Below, in pieces: positions 29,622 through 37,457 of a stretch of DNA of 64,000 nt. The translations under genes were made by a program, and so were the position numbers. Under the pieces are notes generated by a model. That model saw nothing but the letters and a program-made list of their open reading frames with translations. It ran no database searches and was not told where the DNA came from. The stretch covers positions 2,911,001 through 2,975,000 of the forward strand of contig NZ_CP116967.1 in NCBI RefSeq assembly GCF_032050975.1, written 5' to 3'. Position 1 is the first letter of the stretch; each line of letters opens with the position of its first letter. Source of the stretch: Candidatus Nitrospira allomarina (GTDB lineage: Bacteria; Nitrospirota; Nitrospiria; Nitrospirales; UBA8639).

Positions 29622-29849
29622 CTAGACGACAAATTTCTTGCTGCGCTCCACCATCCCGGTGACCGCTTCTTTGGCATCTTCGGCAAATTCTCCGGCCCGT
29701 TCGCTGGCGTCTTCCATCATATTCTTTAACTGACGACGGGTTCGGGATCCCGACTGAGGAGCCATCAACAGACCAAGTCCGGTTCCGAGAACCACTCCGA
29801 CCATAAGAGAAAGTCCAGCGAGCAGGACATATCGAGTGTCGTTATCCAT
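29622..29849 (-). CDS. YtxH-like membrane-anchored stress protein (second copy)
   Basis: This 75-residue protein has an N-terminal helix (VLLAGLSLMVGVVLGTGLG) ending in LLMAPQSGSRTR, a clear YtxH signature, then an amphipathic helix (MMEDASERAGEFAEDAKEAV). It is shorter than the copy at 17745 and shares the same plan rather than close identity. It is convergent with glgX and followed upstream by the DUF2934 gene on the same strand. Function is unknown; a general-stress role is the usual annotation. Confidence 0.7.
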   Translation of the reverse strand: MDNDTRYVLLAGLSLMVGVVLGTGLGLLMAPQSGSRTRRQLKNMMEDASERAGEFAEDAKEAVTGMVERSKKFVV

Positions 29850-29918
29850 GTGAGATACCCTCCATTAGTGTGAGGTCAGTGAGTAAAAGTATTGAACAAT
29901 CAATATTCCACCTGTCTA

Positions 29919-30248
29919 CTATGGTGGCGGAGGCTGATGCAAGAGAATCTCACGCTCGGCTTGAAGCCAATCTTCCCAATCACTGCCATGTTGGCCCCCG
30001 CGCCGGTGATGAATTTCATAGGCGCGTTGGGCAATGCGTTCCCGCAATTCTTCGGATAAAGCCATTGAGGGACCGGGATAGGAGACTTCAGGCTCCTTGT
30101 CAATTGCCTGAGACGAAACCGGGCGCTTAGTTGTAGCTGATCCCACAGATTTGCTGCTGGGCTTTTTTGCCGTCTTGGGTTCAGATGTCGTTTTTTTTGT
30201 GGTGGACGGTTTTTTCTTGGGTTTCTCGTCTGGTGTTTTAGGGGGCAT
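29919..30248 (-). CDS. DUF2934 protein with Lys/Pro-rich tail
   Basis: This 109-residue cytoplasmic protein starts at the ATG 30248, which has AAAGGA 5 bases upstream; a longer frame to 30296 is less likely. Residues 1-55 are Lys, Pro, Ser and Thr rich and disordered. Residues about 62-100 match DUF2934 (RIAQRAYEIHHRRG, then SDWEDWLQAEREI). DUF2934 proteins are common in Nitrospira and in some proteobacteria and cyanobacteria and have no known function. Its neighbours are a YtxH gene and, 530 bases away on the other strand, malQ. Confidence 0.75.
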   Translation of the reverse strand: MPPKTPDEKPKKKPSTTKKTTSEPKTAKKPSSKSVGSATTKRPVSSQAIDKEPEVSYPGPSMALSEELRERIAQRAYEIHHRRGGQHGSDWEDWLQAEREILLHQPPPP

Positions 30249-30781
30249 GGTTCCTTTCTCAGCTCCTATGCTTGTCTGACTTTTGAGGGACCCCATTCCA
30301 ACTCATTTATCACTGTATTGTACCGGAATTTGGGCTCTTCGTCCAAGCTGTTGGGCGAGGTTTTGCTTTTTTTCGAGGCAACGGCCGTGTCGTGAATGGA
30401 CGAAAAGGGGTTTTTCCTGAAGTGGGAGGAAACGTTCCCATGAAAAAATCAGAGGTCTATGGATCGCGGCAAATTTTGATTTTTCGGAACGGTATTTTCA
30501 GGAGTTAATAACGAGGTTTGTTGAAGACACAAGATTGCTCTTCCCTTACAATTACAACGATAAAGTCTTAACGGAGATAGGAGACCCTTGGGAAGGGAGG
30601 GATGCTCTTTCCGAGTGGATGATTGGGAAAATCTTCTGATCTGAAGTGCCCAACAAAATATGGTGGATGCATGGTGCTTCAGCAAGTCACTCTCATGAGC
30701 CGGCGGCCACCAAACTGAGAATGAGGGATGGTTAGTAGCGATTTTCCGCAACAACTGCCATCAAGGAGAGTATCTTTTTGA
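30249..30781. other. 533-bp gap with no supported gene
   Basis: Between the DUF2934 start and malQ I see no convincing coding frame. A 22-codon plus-strand frame (ATG 30440 to TAA 30508) has GGAGG 10 bases before it but no family signal. The stretch should contain the divergent promoters of the DUF2934 and malQ genes, though no clear -35/-10 pair stood out. Confidence 0.4.
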
Positions 30782-33016
30782 ATGACAACGATGAATAACT
30801 TTGAACTTACCACGAAGCCGATTTGGCAGTTAGGCCGTCAGTATGGGATTGAACCGGTTTATTTTGATGGTTTAGGTGTTGAGCGGCAGGTTACGATTCC
30901 TCATCTTCAACAAGTCCTGGCAAGCATGGGGGTGAAGGCCTCATCGAAGAAGGACATTCTTGACTCGCTTGCTCATGCGGTTTCCCGAACCTGGACGCAG
31001 GTCATTGAATCAGTTGTGGTGCGGTACCCTTCTGATGCTCCGTTCATGTTGGCTCTGTCCCTTCCTCTTGAGGACATCAGCTTGGAAAAGGTTTCCCTTG
31101 TCATCCAGGTGACGGATGAGAAGGGAGGCAGCCGGCGCCTATCTCTGCCAGGATCCAGGGGCAAGGTCACTTCTGAGAAGACGATACGTGGCGTGAAATA
31201 TGTCCAGGTTCATTTTCCTCTTTCGGGAAAATTTTCACTTGGATATTTCCGTCTTTCGGTCCGTGTAAAGCTGTATGCAGAGCGAATTGTGGAGGGACAG
31301 GCCCTGCTCATAGTGGCACCCAAGAAATGTTATCTTCCCCCTTCACCCAAACGGGCTTGGGGAATTTCGCTCCAACTCTATGGGTTACGGTCCCACAGAA
31401 ACTGGGGAATTGGGGATTTTCGAGATTTAGAAGAGGTCATGAAGGTGGCGGGGACTCGTTGGGGAGTGGCCACCATTGGGGTCAATCCTCTTCATATCCC
31501 AGCGGTGGGATTAACGAGCCCTTATTCTCCGTCCAGCCGTCTCTTCTGGAGCCCTATGTACTTGAACCTGGAGGGGGTGGAGGAGTGGCGGACTTCTGCA
31601 CGGCTTCGTCAGAAGGCCAAGAGTGCAAAATTCCAGCAGCGCCTCCAACAATTTCGGGAGAGTCCACTGGTCGATTATGAGGCCGTAGGGAAACTGAAAT
31701 GGACCATTCTCGAAGAACTCTTCCGAGTGTTTCGACGACACCATCTCCAGCCTATGCACCCTACGGCACGTGGAAGGGCATTTACCAGATTTGTGTCCGG
31801 GTTCAATCCCCATCTGACCATGTTTTGTACATTTCAGGTTTTGACGGAGCGATTGGGAACGGTGGCCTGGCGTACCTGGCCGAACTCCTTTCGGCATCCA
31901 CAGTCACCTGATGTGGAAGTGTTTCAACGATCCCATGCCACTCGAATCCAATTTTATCAATATGTCCAATGGTTGTGTGAGTTGCAATTACAGAACCTCG
32001 ATCGTGTTGCGAAGAAACATTCGTTGTCGTTCGGGCTGTATCACGATCTACCGGTTGGCATTCATCCCGAGGGAGCTGATGCCTGGGTCTTTCAACGTCA
32101 GCTTGCCTCAGAGATTACCGTTGGCGCGCCGCCGGACTCCTTTAATCTCAATGGACAAAGTTGGGGACTGGTTGTTCCCAATCCCGTTCGATTGCGGGAA
32201 GATGGCTATCGCTTTCTTCGAGAAACCTTACGGCAAAATATGCGACATGGAGGTGTCCTCAGAATCGATCATGCCTTGGGGTTGTTTCGAATGTTCTGGG
32301 TTCCCCAAGGCGGAACAGGAAAGGATGGCGTGTATGTCAGAACCTATGTGGATGAAATGTTGGCGGTCCTGGCTTTAGAAAGTGTGCGACAAAAAGTGAT
32401 GGTGGTTGGGGAAGACCTGGGTGCGGTCACTCCTGTCATTCGGGAAAAATTAGATGCCGCCGGACTTCTCTCCTATCGCCTGCTATTTTTTGAACGAAAA
32501 AATGGGGGGGAGATGTCCCCTCCACATGCCTATCCTGAGCAGGCCCTTGTGGCCGCAACAACACATGACCTACCTACGCTCAAAGGTTTTTGGGTTGGGC
32601 GAGATATCATGATTAAGCAAGCAGGGGGGGTATATCTCAGAAAAAAAGATTGCAAGCAAGACCGGCAGCAGCGGGCGGAAGATCGGAAACAATTATGGGA
32701 GGCCTTACATCGGGAGGGCCTCTGTGCTGCCGAGCCAATTCCCGCTAACCTGTCGGACGATATGCTTCAAGCCATGTACCGGTATTTAGCCAGGACACCC
32801 TCCCGCCTGCTCATCGTGCAGCTTGAAGATTTGTTGGCTGAGCTTGATACGCCTAATCTGCCTGGAGCACCGGAATCAGTCTATCCTTCCTGGCGAGTGC
32901 GGATCGGGCGAGACTTGACTGCTTGGCTTAATGATCCGGCCATCCTGAGCTTTACTAAGGCGATGCAGCGTGAACGACGGAAAGGTGGACGGAAGCACCA
33001 AATTGACAGGGAATAG
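30782..33016 (+). CDS. malQ: 4-alpha-glucanotransferase (amylomaltase)
   Basis: MalQ (744 residues, GH77) disproportionates linear maltodextrins. It has the long N-terminal beta-rich extension seen in E. coli MalQ (about 1-190). The catalytic core starts RAWGISLQLYGLRSHRNWGI, with nucleophile Asp496 in LRIDHALGLFRM, acid/base Glu544 in VGEDLGAVTP and stabiliser Asp596 in THDLPTLKGFW. The C-terminus (RERRKGGRKHQ) is basic. It completes the maltodextrin recycling set with GlgX, TreY and TreZ. It appears monocistronic. Confidence 0.94.
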   Translation: MTTMNNFELTTKPIWQLGRQYGIEPVYFDGLGVERQVTIPHLQQVLASMGVKASSKKDILDSLAHAVSRTWTQVIESVVVRYPSDAPFMLALSLPLEDISLEKVSLVIQVTDEKGGSRRLSLPGSRGKVTSEKTIRGVKYVQVHFPLSGKFSLGYFRLSVRVKLYAERIVEGQALLIVAPKKCYLPPSPKRAWGISLQLYGLRSHRNWGIGDFRDLEEVMKVAGTRWGVATIGVNPLHIPAVGLTSPYSPSSRLFWSPMYLNLEGVEEWRTSARLRQKAKSAKFQQRLQQFRESPLVDYEAVGKLKWTILEELFRVFRRHHLQPMHPTARGRAFTRFVSGFNPHLTMFCTFQVLTERLGTVAWRTWPNSFRHPQSPDVEVFQRSHATRIQFYQYVQWLCELQLQNLDRVAKKHSLSFGLYHDLPVGIHPEGADAWVFQRQLASEITVGAPPDSFNLNGQSWGLVVPNPVRLREDGYRFLRETLRQNMRHGGVLRIDHALGLFRMFWVPQGGTGKDGVYVRTYVDEMLAVLALESVRQKVMVVGEDLGAVTPVIREKLDAAGLLSYRLLFFERKNGGEMSPPHAYPEQALVAATTHDLPTLKGFWVGRDIMIKQAGGVYLRKKDCKQDRQQRAEDRKQLWEALHREGLCAAEPIPANLSDDMLQAMYRYLARTPSRLLIVQLEDLLAELDTPNLPGAPESVYPSWRVRIGRDLTAWLNDPAILSFTKAMQRERRKGGRKHQIDRE

Positions 33017-33120
33017 GCTTCATGAGCGCTTAATAGAAGGGTGGACAGGCAGATTGTATCCCATGAGTCAAATACGGTGTCTCGCCGGAATGTCAGTTGC
33101 GTGATGTGTAGGAGGATACT

Positions 33121-33192
33121 ATGATCAACGATTGGCGTGGTCCGCTGCCCATCGGGTCTGATGGGGAAAACAAGGCGTTTCGTCTAAGTTAG
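33121..33192 (+). CDS. possible 23-residue leader or small protein
   Basis: An ATG at 33121 with a very strong ribosome site (GGAGG, 5 bases before it) opens a 23-codon frame ending in TAG at 33190-33192, 30 bases before the small mechanosensitive channel gene. The product begins MINDWRGPLP and has no membrane segment. The unusually good ribosome site is the only evidence; it could be a leader peptide or a chance frame. Confidence 0.3.
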   Translation: MINDWRGPLPIGSDGENKAFRLS

Positions 33193-33222
33193 GTCGATAC
33201 CGCAGAGAGGACGATCCTTCAA

Positions 33223-34071
33223 ATGCAAGAGAAAAAGTTGACGATGGCCGGGTGGGTGGATGGCTTAACCGACGCGGTTACCGCGAGCCTGGCTCAAATT
33301 GTTGCCTATTTGCCCACCCTGATTTTGGCGTGCATGTTGTTAGGGCTTGGTTATGTGCTAGCCAGGCTGGTTTCTGTCGTGGTGACCCGCCTGTTGCAAT
33401 TGATGGGGTTTGACCGTTTGCTGAGTCGAACTGCCGTGCAAACCTTATTGGAGCGGTCAGGAACCAAGCAGAAAAGTTCTGAAATTTTGGGGATGATTGG
33501 GTTTTGGATTATTTTTCTGGTTTTTCTCATTCAAGCGTCCGACACCCTCAGTTTGACCATGGTCTCGGATGCCTTGACGAGTATTGCCTATTATATTCCC
33601 AAAGTCGGGATTGCGGTGTTGGTGCTGGTTCTGGGTTTAATTGCCGCGAATTTTGTTCGTGAGTTGATTACCATGACGTGTAGTTCGGCAGGAATTACTC
33701 ACGGGACGATGGTGGCCCAGGCGGTCTATGTGGCGGTCGTGTTGTTGATTGTGGTGACGGCGATTGACGCACTTGGAATTAATACGGAATTGCTGAACAA
33801 TACCATTGTCATCCTCTTAGCAGGATTGATCGGGGGCGCGGCCTTGTCGTTCGGGTTGGGGTCACGATCCGCTGTGGCCAATCTCATTGCCGCCCATTAT
33901 TTAGGGTCAATGGTTCGAGTGGGCATGACCGTAAAAATTGGGGAAAACCAAGGAACCGTGGTTGCCGTCACCCCAATTTCGGTCGTGTTGGAAACCCGGG
34001 AAGGCCGGGTCATCGTTCCTGCGACTCAGGTTACCGAAACAACAGCCGTCATTACCCATCCCGAGCATTAG
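33223..34071 (+). CDS. small MscS-like mechanosensitive channel / TM-helix repeat protein
   Basis: This 282-residue membrane protein has two tandem hydrophobic modules (about 25-55 and 90-150, each with the conserved TM-helix repeat ILACMLLGLGYVLARLV / IAVLVLVLGLIAANFVREL), further helices, and AALSFGLGSRSAVANLIAAHYL, the region equivalent to the MscS pore helix 3 and start of the beta domain. A short OB-like segment (GENQGTVVAVTPISVVLETREGR shape) ends it. Such proteins (CmpX-like) respond to membrane tension or osmotic downshift. It is shorter than MscS-family members with a full C-terminal cage. It starts a run with two MgtE-related genes (gap 3 bases). Confidence 0.78.
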   Translation: MQEKKLTMAGWVDGLTDAVTASLAQIVAYLPTLILACMLLGLGYVLARLVSVVVTRLLQLMGFDRLLSRTAVQTLLERSGTKQKSSEILGMIGFWIIFLVFLIQASDTLSLTMVSDALTSIAYYIPKVGIAVLVLVLGLIAANFVRELITMTCSSAGITHGTMVAQAVYVAVVLLIVVTAIDALGINTELLNNTIVILLAGLIGGAALSFGLGSRSAVANLIAAHYLGSMVRVGMTVKIGENQGTVVAVTPISVVLETREGRVIVPATQVTETTAVITHPEH

Positions 34072-34074
34072 CAT

Positions 34075-34911
34075 ATGGAACTCGAACATCGGCTGACTCT
34101 GGGGTATTTGCAGGCGCATCCCGTAGAAGCGGCTCGTCATTTGGAATCGCTGGATCCTCATGAAGCGGCTTCGCTCCTGGAGGCCTTACCCGGGGAAGAA
34201 ATCGCTGGTGTTTTAGAGCATTGTTTGCCGGTGTCCACGGCCAAAATCATCGAAGAGCTCTCGAAAGATCTTGGAGCAAATGTCTTAGGCGCCATGAATG
34301 CCACATCTGCAATCGGGGTTCTTCGACAATTTGAGGAACCTGTTCGTCAGGACGTGTTGGACCGGTTAGATAATCCCATGGGAGCTACCCTTCGCCGTGC
34401 TTTGCGGTATTCACCCAACACGGCCGGAAGTTTAGCGGATCCTCAGGTGTTTACCCTCCCACCTGATATTGCCGTCGAAGAGGCCATTGACCGTATTCGT
34501 ACCTATGGCCAGAAAGCCATGTACTATATCTACGTCATCGATCGCGATAGTAAATTGGAAGGTGTCATCACATTGAGGCAACTGCTGATTGATCGGTCTG
34601 ATCATTTAGTCGGAACATTGATGGAGACCCAGATCACCACCTTATCAGCCGAAGCCAATCTGGAAGAAATTCTTAAACATTCTGAGTGGAGCCGGTTTCA
34701 TACCTTGCCGGTGGTGGATCGATGGGGAACATTTTTTGGAGCCCTGCGATATCGGATGTTACGCAGGATTGAAAAAGATGTCGGAGGCAAGGCCCCGTTG
34801 GGATCGGTGAGTGATTCGCTCATGCAACTTTGGGAAGTCTATTCGTTAACCGGCATTCGCTTAATGACCGATGTGGCGGAGACGCTACAAGAACGGAACA
34901 AAATAGGGTGA
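34075..34911 (+). CDS. stand-alone MgtE N-domain plus CBS-pair protein
   Basis: This 278-residue soluble protein has an MgtE-N-type helical superdomain (about 1-105, repeats such as DPHEAASLLEALPGEEIAGVL) and a CBS pair (about 118-245, with YIYVIDRDSKLEGVITLRQLL and HTLPVVDRWGTFFGALR), exactly the cytoplasmic half of MgtE, but it ends without the transmembrane domain. The end (VYSLTGIRLMTDVAETLQ) is a short extra helix. Its TGA overlaps the GTG start of full-length mgtE, so the two are translationally coupled. I infer that it may join MgtE in a heteromer or act as a Mg2+/nucleotide-sensing subunit. A truncated duplicate is the alternative, but the frame is intact. Confidence 0.8.
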   Translation: MELEHRLTLGYLQAHPVEAARHLESLDPHEAASLLEALPGEEIAGVLEHCLPVSTAKIIEELSKDLGANVLGAMNATSAIGVLRQFEEPVRQDVLDRLDNPMGATLRRALRYSPNTAGSLADPQVFTLPPDIAVEEAIDRIRTYGQKAMYYIYVIDRDSKLEGVITLRQLLIDRSDHLVGTLMETQITTLSAEANLEEILKHSEWSRFHTLPVVDRWGTFFGALRYRMLRRIEKDVGGKAPLGSVSDSLMQLWEVYSLTGIRLMTDVAETLQERNKIG

Positions 34912-36242
34912 GGGATCTGACCACGCAGAGGAGTATGAAGGTCCGGGGAAGGGGGCATCTCCTCAACGAGGCGTTTTTTCAGAACCATCATGAGGAAGCC
35001 GCACGAATTCTTGAAGGGTACCCGGTGGAGGATATCCTGCGAGTCTTGCAAGGGACCAGTCCGAAAAATGGGGCGAATCTTCTGGCCTGTATTACTCCTC
35101 CCGTGGCTGCGGATACGTTGGCGATCATGCCCACCGATTTGCTGAAACAGGTTGTGCCGCATCTCTCGCCCTCATTAGCTGCATCTCTGTTTCAACGGTT
35201 GGACGACGATCTGCAACGGGCAATTCTTTTCAGAGTTCCTGAACGGTATGCCCAGGAAATCCGGTCCTATATGACCTACCCGGAGGAATCCGTCGGTCGT
35301 ATTATGGATCCAAAATTTTTTGTGTTGCAGGAAGAAAGCACGGTTCGAGAAGCCATGGTCCAGGTGCGGATCAGGGCCCAGAAGGATGTCCATGACGTCT
35401 ATGTCATTGATCGAAACCAAAAGCTCGTGGGCCGGATTTCCGTCCGTGACTTGTTGCTGGTGGATCCGGAGGAAAAATTGCAGTCGGTTATGGTTCAGGA
35501 TCTTCCTACCATTCATCCTTTGGAGTCGCGTGAAGAGATTGTCGAACTCTTTGGTGAAAGACATTTTTTTACGATTCCGGTTGTGGATCTGGACGAACGG
35601 CTCTTAGGCGTTGTCCGGAACGAAGCCATTATCAAGGCCAGTCAGGAAGATGCGAGTGCAGACCTGCTGACGATGGTGGGTGCCAATAAAGATGAGCGTG
35701 CGCTTTCCCCCGTGTGGTTTTCCGTCCGAAAACGATTGCCGTGGTTGCAACTGAATCTGTTAACGGCATTCTTGGCTGCATTCGTCGTGGGAATGTTTGA
35801 AGGGACGATTGCGAAATTTACCGCTCTGGCTGTTTTACTCCCGATTGTCGCCGGGCAGTCAGGCAATACCGGGGCCCAATCCCTCGCCGTGGTCATTCGC
35901 GGGTTGGCTCTGCGGGATATTCGACCATCCCAATGGCTCAGGGTCAGCGGGAAGGAAGTCTATGTCGCATTTTTAAATGGCCTGGCTGTTTCTGCGACAG
36001 CCTGTCTTGCAGTGGGATTGTGGAGCCGGTCGTTGGGATTGGTTTTCATCATCGGCTTGTCCATGATTATTTCGATGGTCATTGCAGGGTTATCCGGTGC
36101 GATCATTCCCATCGCCTTGAAGGCACTCAAACAGGATCCGGCTCAATCCTCCTCCATTGTATTAACCACGGTGACCGATATAGTCGGGTTTTTCAGTTTC
36201 CTGGGGCTTGCCACCCTGCTTTCAAGTTTATTGGAAACCTGA
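34908..36242 (+). CDS. mgtE: MgtE-type magnesium channel
   Basis: MgtE (444 residues) is a Mg2+ channel gated by cytosolic Mg2+. The order is MgtE-N (about 15-125), CBS pair (about 130-255, MTYPEESVGRIMDPKFFVL then VYVIDRNQKLVGRISVRDL), plug helix and a five-helix transmembrane domain (about 290-440) with the pore signature LPIVAGQSGNTGAQSLAV. The GTG at 34908 overlaps the previous stop as GTGA; an ATG at 34935 is an alternative start nine codons on. It is followed after 174 bases by another CBS-pair gene. Confidence 0.9.
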   Translation: MRDLTTQRSMKVRGRGHLLNEAFFQNHHEEAARILEGYPVEDILRVLQGTSPKNGANLLACITPPVAADTLAIMPTDLLKQVVPHLSPSLAASLFQRLDDDLQRAILFRVPERYAQEIRSYMTYPEESVGRIMDPKFFVLQEESTVREAMVQVRIRAQKDVHDVYVIDRNQKLVGRISVRDLLLVDPEEKLQSVMVQDLPTIHPLESREEIVELFGERHFFTIPVVDLDERLLGVVRNEAIIKASQEDASADLLTMVGANKDERALSPVWFSVRKRLPWLQLNLLTAFLAAFVVGMFEGTIAKFTALAVLLPIVAGQSGNTGAQSLAVVIRGLALRDIRPSQWLRVSGKEVYVAFLNGLAVSATACLAVGLWSRSLGLVFIIGLSMIISMVIAGLSGAIIPIALKALKQDPAQSSSIVLTTVTDIVGFFSFLGLATLLSSLLET

Positions 36243-36416
36243 TTATTGATCGGTTTGTGGACAGGATCCTCTTCACGTCCGCTCCCCCCCCGTTTCCATA
36301 CCCCTCGCCGGCCCATTTTCCTTCCAAGAAAATTTCTGATTGCCTACTAATTGATGGTAGGGTAGTATCGTTTTTGCTCTTTTTTATATCGTATGTCATT
36401 GAGGAAAGGAGGCTCT

Positions 36417-37184
36417 ATGGGATCACAGAAGATGTCTAAAACGGATCGAGTGGGGACATTGGATCAGGATATTTCCCGGATACGTCAACAATTGGAGAGC
36501 CTGAAAAAATTCCTGATAGATGAGCCTTCCACGGTCGCATTAAACGAATTTGATTCCGCTACTGAAGACATTCTCGCCGATGCGTTAGGCAGTTCCTCTC
36601 CGCTCTTAGATACCTATGACTATGCCCAACTAGGAGAGGCAGCGGGGCTGATGAATCTTTCTGAAGAGGCACCGGAAGGCACCACCCACCACTCACAGCG
36701 GGAAACGATCCGGCAACGGCAGCGAGTGCTGGAAAGCGCTATTGCGGATCTTGAGGCCAGGCGAGCCTCCCTCTCGCAGGAATCCAAGAAACGGAAAGCG
36801 TCCGGGCCGACCGTCTCCGATTATATGGCAAAAACTGTGCGATCCGTGTCGCTCGATGCCACCTTGCAGGAAGTCGGACAGTGCCTTCAAAAATGGAAAA
36901 TTGGGTCGGTGTTAATTCAAAGTGGAGATGAGTACTTGGGGTATATTACCGAAACCGAATTGACTCGAGAGGTCGTCGCGTCCGGAACAGATCCCATTAC
37001 CACCACGGTGAAGACCTGCATGCGCGAACCGTTAGTCACGGTTGAAACCAGTGATCCAATTGTCGAAGCCGTGCGCCTGATGAAAGAAAAAGGTACCAGA
37101 CACCTTGCGGTCACAGAAAGTAGCAGGATCGTTGGTGTGGTTTCGGTTTCAGATATAATCCGGTATTATTCCGGGGTTGTATAA
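36417..37184 (+). CDS. CBS-pair protein with N-terminal coiled-coil/TraR-like segment
   Basis: This 255-residue protein starts at ATG 36417 with a perfect AAAGGAGG four bases upstream. The N-terminal 125 residues are charged and helical (DQDISRIRQQLESLKKFL, then RETIRQRQRVLESAIADLEARRA shape). The C-terminal 125 residues form a CBS pair: VSDYMAKTVRSVSLDATLQE, then CMREPLVTVETSDPIVEAV and GTRHLAVTESSRIVGVVSVSDI. CBS pairs bind adenine nucleotides and regulate partner proteins. Lying behind mgtE, it could belong to the same Mg2+/energy-sensing group, but it has its own excellent ribosome site and may act independently. Confidence 0.75.
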   Translation: MGSQKMSKTDRVGTLDQDISRIRQQLESLKKFLIDEPSTVALNEFDSATEDILADALGSSSPLLDTYDYAQLGEAAGLMNLSEEAPEGTTHHSQRETIRQRQRVLESAIADLEARRASLSQESKKRKASGPTVSDYMAKTVRSVSLDATLQEVGQCLQKWKIGSVLIQSGDEYLGYITETELTREVVASGTDPITTTVKTCMREPLVTVETSDPIVEAVRLMKEKGTRHLAVTESSRIVGVVSVSDIIRYYSGVV

Positions 37185-37457
37185 AGATTTGTCTTCTGAG
37201 AGATTGTCACTCGCCTCCTAGCATCGGGCTATCAGGCTCTCTTCCTCGGGAACACACGCAGGTTTTATCGTGGTTGTGTTTCTCGAGGAAGGTTCCACAT
37301 TATTCCATAATATATTTGATCCGCCATTGAATGAAGCTTTCGGAGGCAGCGAACGTAAGCCGAGAAAAATCTGCCTGGTGGAACTCTGGGGACATTCGTG
37401 TTTTTAGTCATCGGATAATCTATTCCGAGATCGCAGATCATACATCAAGAACCAATT

